DNA from: Thermoplasmata archaeon
GTDB lineage: Archaea; Thermoplasmatota; Thermoplasmata; Thermoplasmatales; Thermoplasmataceae
Assembly: GCA_021835265.1 (NCBI GenBank)
Contig: JAKBQK010000241.1
Location: 1-8,260, forward strand
Length of the DNA stretch: 8,260 nt
Direction: 5' to 3'
The notes under the pieces are model-generated. The model saw only the letters and a list, made by a program, of their open reading frames with translations. It ran no database searches and was not told the origin of the DNA. Each line of letters starts with the position of its first letter. Within the stretch, counting starts at the first letter, position 1. Shown here piece by piece: positions 6,628-8,260 of the stretch. The position numbers were made by a program, and so were the translations under genes.

Positions 6628-6634
6628 TGAACAT

Positions 6635-6638
6635 CCTC
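6635..6638 (-). promoter_or_regulatory. Ribosome binding site of the zinc-ribbon gene
   Basis: GAGG on the minus strand, seven bases before the ATG at 6627, inside a predicted leader of only about 13 bases. It selects this ATG over an out-of-frame ATG at 6634. Confidence 0.6.
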
Positions 6639-6662
6639 TTAATCGGTCATAATTTCAATTTC

Positions 6663-6669
6663 TTATATA
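6663..6669 (-). promoter_or_regulatory. TATA box for the zinc ribbon / aEF1-beta / glycosyltransferase cluster
   Basis: TATATAA on the minus strand is the best TATA match in the window. With the usual 25-26 base distance, transcription would begin near 6640, giving a leader of about 13 bases that just contains the GAGG ribosome binding site of the first gene. Confidence 0.6.
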
Positions 6670-6729
6670 CATTTATTGTTTAAATCCAGTTTCATTCCAT
6701 TGGATATCAACTTATACACAGTGAGAGAA

Positions 6730-6737
6730 TTTTTAAT
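6730..6737 (+). promoter_or_regulatory. Candidate TATA box for the hypothetical protein / fibrillarin operon
   Basis: TTTTTAAT on the plus strand is centred about 24 bases before the ATG at 6758, consistent with leaderless transcription; no Shine-Dalgarno is seen before that ATG. A second AT-rich candidate, TTATAC near 6712-6717, would give a leader of about 20 bases. The two divergent promoters share the short gap between 6628 and 6757. Confidence 0.4.
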
Positions 6738-6757
6738 CGACCAATACATGTACCTCT

Positions 6758-7036
6758 ATGTTCTTACAGGTATCTAGCTCAAAGAAGTCAGATAGTTCAA
6801 TCGAGGCGAAGGCATATACTGTTAGCGAAGTGCCACCTTACCTTGCTGTTCTAATAAAGCCACAACCTGGTATATGGGATGAACTTATGGATATGGATAT
6901 CATGTTTATCAAATTGAGAGAAAAGAAACTGATTGAGGTCAAAATAAAGCAACGTATAGAAGTTGGAGAAAACTCAATATTTTTTGTCACATCTGACGAT
7001 GAAGATTTTAAGGAAATATGTGGTGAACTTTCATAA
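6758..7036 (+). CDS. Hypothetical protein, 92 aa, operonic with fibrillarin
   Basis: I do not recognise this protein. The 92 residues have a Ser/Lys-rich N-terminus (VSSSKKSDSS, 5-14), a hydrophobic strand-like stretch PYLAVLIKPQPGIWDEL (27-43), a LIEVKIKQRIEV region (58-69) and a strand SIFFVTSDDEDF (73-84); it looks like a small alpha/beta cytosolic domain with no signal peptide, membrane segment or Cys/His cluster. It is judged real because it fills the space between a plausible promoter and fibrillarin, and its TAA shares one base with the fibrillarin ATG (TAATG), giving translational coupling. In many archaea nop5 occupies this position, but this protein is far too short and shows no Nop-domain motif. 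An ATG at 6748 gives only nine codons and is not the start. Confidence 0.7.
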   Translation: MFLQVSSSKKSDSSIEAKAYTVSEVPPYLAVLIKPQPGIWDELMDMDIMFIKLREKKLIEVKIKQRIEVGENSIFFVTSDDEDFKEICGELS

Positions 7037-7704
7037 TGTTTCCAAAAAAGTTCCTGAATCAGAACATAAGGATAATAAAAGGAAAGATATACACAGCTTC
7101 TAATTACAGGGACAGTGTATATGGAGAAAGACAATTGAAGATGAATGGGGAAAACTACAGACTCTGGGACCCAAAAAGAAGCAAGCTTTCCGCTGCCATA
7201 TACAATGGGTTCTCAGGCATGCCAATACTGGAGGATTCTGAAATTCTCTATCTGGGTGCCTCTTTCGGAACTACAGTTAGTCATATATCAGACCTTTCAC
7301 CAGATGGACACATATTCGCAGTAGAATTTTCTCCTGAGCCATTTTCTGGACTTTTAAGACTTGCAGAGAAAAGAAATAATATTTATCCTGTACTTTCAAA
7401 TGCCAGGAATCCTGATAGATATTCCTTCTTTATGGAACGGGATCCGGAGATAATATATCAGGACATATCTCAGCGTGATCAGATCTCAATTCTCTTCAAT
7501 AATCTTGATTGCTTTAACCACTGGCAGCACGCAATTTTTATTTTAAAGGCAACATCTATAGATTCCTCAAGGAAGCCTTCAGAGATTCTTAATGAGGTTA
7601 CAGGGCTTTTGAAAAAAAGAGCAGGAATTCATATAATCTCCATAACAGATATTTCTAATTACCATAAAGGTCACTTTCTTTTGTTTCTGGAAAATACTAA
7701 TTAA
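7036..7704 (+). CDS. flpA: Fibrillarin-like rRNA/tRNA 2'-O-methyltransferase
   Basis: SAM-dependent catalytic subunit of the archaeal box C/D ribonucleoprotein, which methylates ribose 2'-OH groups on rRNA and tRNA under guidance of C/D sRNAs together with Nop5 and L7Ae. The 222 aa match the short archaeal form without the glycine/arginine-rich eukaryotic N-terminus. Landmarks are YRLWDPKRSKLSAAI (41-55), SAM motif I ILYLGASFGTTVSH (70-83), FAVEFSP (94-100), the YQDISQRDQ segment (141-149) and LKATSID (170-176). The proposed catalytic Lys-Asp-Lys-His set is present as Lys50, Asp143, Lys171 and His213 (in KGHFLLF). The start overlaps the upstream gene as TAATG. The sequence is somewhat diverged, for example GASFGTT where GAASGTT is common. 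Confidence 0.93.
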   Translation: MFPKKFLNQNIRIIKGKIYTASNYRDSVYGERQLKMNGENYRLWDPKRSKLSAAIYNGFSGMPILEDSEILYLGASFGTTVSHISDLSPDGHIFAVEFSPEPFSGLLRLAEKRNNIYPVLSNARNPDRYSFFMERDPEIIYQDISQRDQISILFNNLDCFNHWQHAIFILKATSIDSSRKPSEILNEVTGLLKKRAGIHIISITDISNYHKGHFLLFLENTN

Positions 7705-7715
7705 ATTGAAAAGTA

Positions 7716-7750
7716 GTTATTTTAAGTAATATTAGGTTTTAAAAATTTCT
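7716..7750 (+). terminator. Possible T-rich terminator after fibrillarin
   Basis: Within 50 bases after the fibrillarin stop there are several T runs (TTATTTT, GGTTTT, AATTTCTT) without a clear stem-loop, matching the loose T-tract style of archaeal termination. The rest of the 175-base gap before alaS is AT-rich with no ORF. Confidence 0.3.
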
Positions 7751-7849
7751 TAACATATTATTGTGAAGTTAAAAAATGCATATTGCCAAATAGCCTGAGA
7801 TACCTAAATATGTAAAATTCTTTTAAAGCCTGATAAAAAAGATGAGAAT

Positions 7850-7858
7850 AATTTAAGA
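7850..7858 (+). promoter_or_regulatory. Candidate TATA box for alaS
   Basis: AATTTAAGA is centred about 26 bases before the ATG at 7880, as expected for a leaderless message. Another candidate, CTTTTAAAG at 7820-7828, would give a leader of about 30 bases that includes the purine run AGGGGG at 7871-7876. The leader form is therefore undecided. Confidence 0.35.
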
Positions 7859-7879
7859 TAAGGATAGAATAGGGGGAAT

Positions 7880-8260
7880 ATGGATAATGAAATAGAAAGC
7901 GAAGGTCAATTTCAACTGGCATTTTTTAAGGAAAATGGTTTTCACAGAAAACAATGCATATCATGTAAAAACTTTTTCTGGACTCAGAGTTCTGACAGGG
8001 TGACATGCGGCGATCCTCCATGCGACTCCTATGGTTTCATTGGAAATCCTGCTGGTAAAGGGCCTTTATCACCTGATCAGGTAAGGACAGAATTCATAAA
8101 TTATTTCTCAAAGGATCATAGATACATAAAGCCGTACCCGGTGGTTCCAAGATGGAGAGATGATGTTCTACTGGTTAATGCCTCAATCTATGACTTTCAG
8201 CCTCATGTAACTTCTGGATTAGTCCCGCCACCAGGAAATCCGCTGGTCATGTCACAGCCA
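7880..8260 (+). CDS. alaS: Alanyl-tRNA synthetase, archaeal form, N-terminal part (runs off the window)
   Basis: Class II synthetase that charges tRNA-Ala; 127 of roughly 900 residues are in view and the frame is open to the edge. The N-terminal extension typical of archaeal AlaRS is present: [12 protein letters not shown] (15-26) with a likely zinc site C26-x2-C29 and C43-x4-C48 (CGDPPC), followed by SYGFIGNP (50-57). The catalytic domain begins with EFINYF and [14 protein letters not shown] (85-98), [13 protein letters not shown] (101-113) and [12 protein letters not shown] (116-127), the class II motif 1 region. A purine run AGGGGG lies three bases before the ATG, a little close for a standard ribosome binding site. 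It is separated from fibrillarin by 175 bases and probably has its own promoter. Confidence 0.95.
   Translation, partial: MDNEIESEGQFQLAFFKENGFHRKQCISCKNFFWTQSSDRVTCGDPPCDSYGFIGNPAGKGPLSPDQVRTEFINYFSKDHRYIKPYPVVPRWRDDVLLVNASIYDFQPHVTSGLVPPPGNPLVMSQP

Noticed and set aside
6593..6634. Out-of-frame 13-codon ORF starting at ATG 6634 (minus) before the zinc ribbon
   Set aside because: It overlaps the ribosome binding site and would lie almost at the predicted transcript start; the in-frame ATG at 6627 has the correct spacing.
6748..6777. ATG at 6748 with nine codons upstream of the hypothetical protein
   Set aside because: Too short, no ribosome binding site and no sign of function; noted only as an alternative start codon.
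6838..7134. 98-codon minus-strand ORF across the hypothetical protein and fibrillarin start
   Set aside because: Antisense to the coupled plus-strand pair; no promoter or ribosome binding site, and shadow-like composition.
1..8260. Search for CRISPR arrays, insertion sequences, tRNA or rRNA genes and defence systems
   Set aside because: No spaced direct repeats, transposase motifs, terminal inverted repeats or tRNA-like sequences were recognised; the genes are housekeeping.

Overview
The window looks like a compact archaeal chromosome segment. Three gene products are archaeal in kind: a fibrillarin, a short archaeal elongation factor 1-beta and an alanyl-tRNA synthetase with the archaeal zinc-binding N-terminus. 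The phosphoglycerate mutase is the ApgM type, and the adenosylhomocysteinase ends in the short archaeal tail. Composition is A+T-rich, arginine is mostly AGA/AGG, and several starts have a TATA-like box about 24-27 nt upstream with no ribosome binding site, which fits leaderless transcripts. My best inference is a member or relative of the Thermoplasmatales; this rests on general resemblance, not on a database match.

Layout. Positions 1-526 hold no convincing full gene, only minus-strand fragments that look like a decayed coding sequence and a possible 31-codon basic ORF that runs into the next gene. Positions 527-3611 (+) are a tightly overlapping operon: a RibD-type pyrimidine reductase (riboflavin/F420 precursor pathway), S-adenosylhomocysteine (or S-inosylhomocysteine) hydrolase, and ApgM phosphoglycerate mutase. 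The junctions are 4-nt ATGA and GTGA overlaps. Convergent to it, 6627-3704 (-) is a second cluster, in transcription order: a 55-aa four-CxxC zinc-ribbon protein, aEF1-beta, a membrane glycosyltransferase resembling the ceramide-glucosyltransferase family (GT21), and a GlmM-type phosphohexosamine mutase. Divergent from that, 6758-7704 (+) carries a 92-aa unrecognised protein overlapping by one base with fibrillarin. The window ends inside alaS (7880 to the edge, +).

How they fit together. The first operon joins housekeeping metabolism: methyl-cycle clean-up, lower glycolysis and flavin synthesis. The second joins translation elongation to surface or lipid glycan synthesis, with GlmM supplying hexosamine-1-phosphate for nucleotide-sugar synthesis. 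The third and fourth units are RNA modification (box C/D 2'-O-methylation) and tRNA charging. I see no mobile element, CRISPR array, tRNA or rRNA. The less ordinary points are the unknown 92-aa ORF in the position usually held by nop5, the possible pseudogene and small ORF in the leading gap, the archaeal GT21-like enzyme, and translation starts that differ from the longest-ORF choice.
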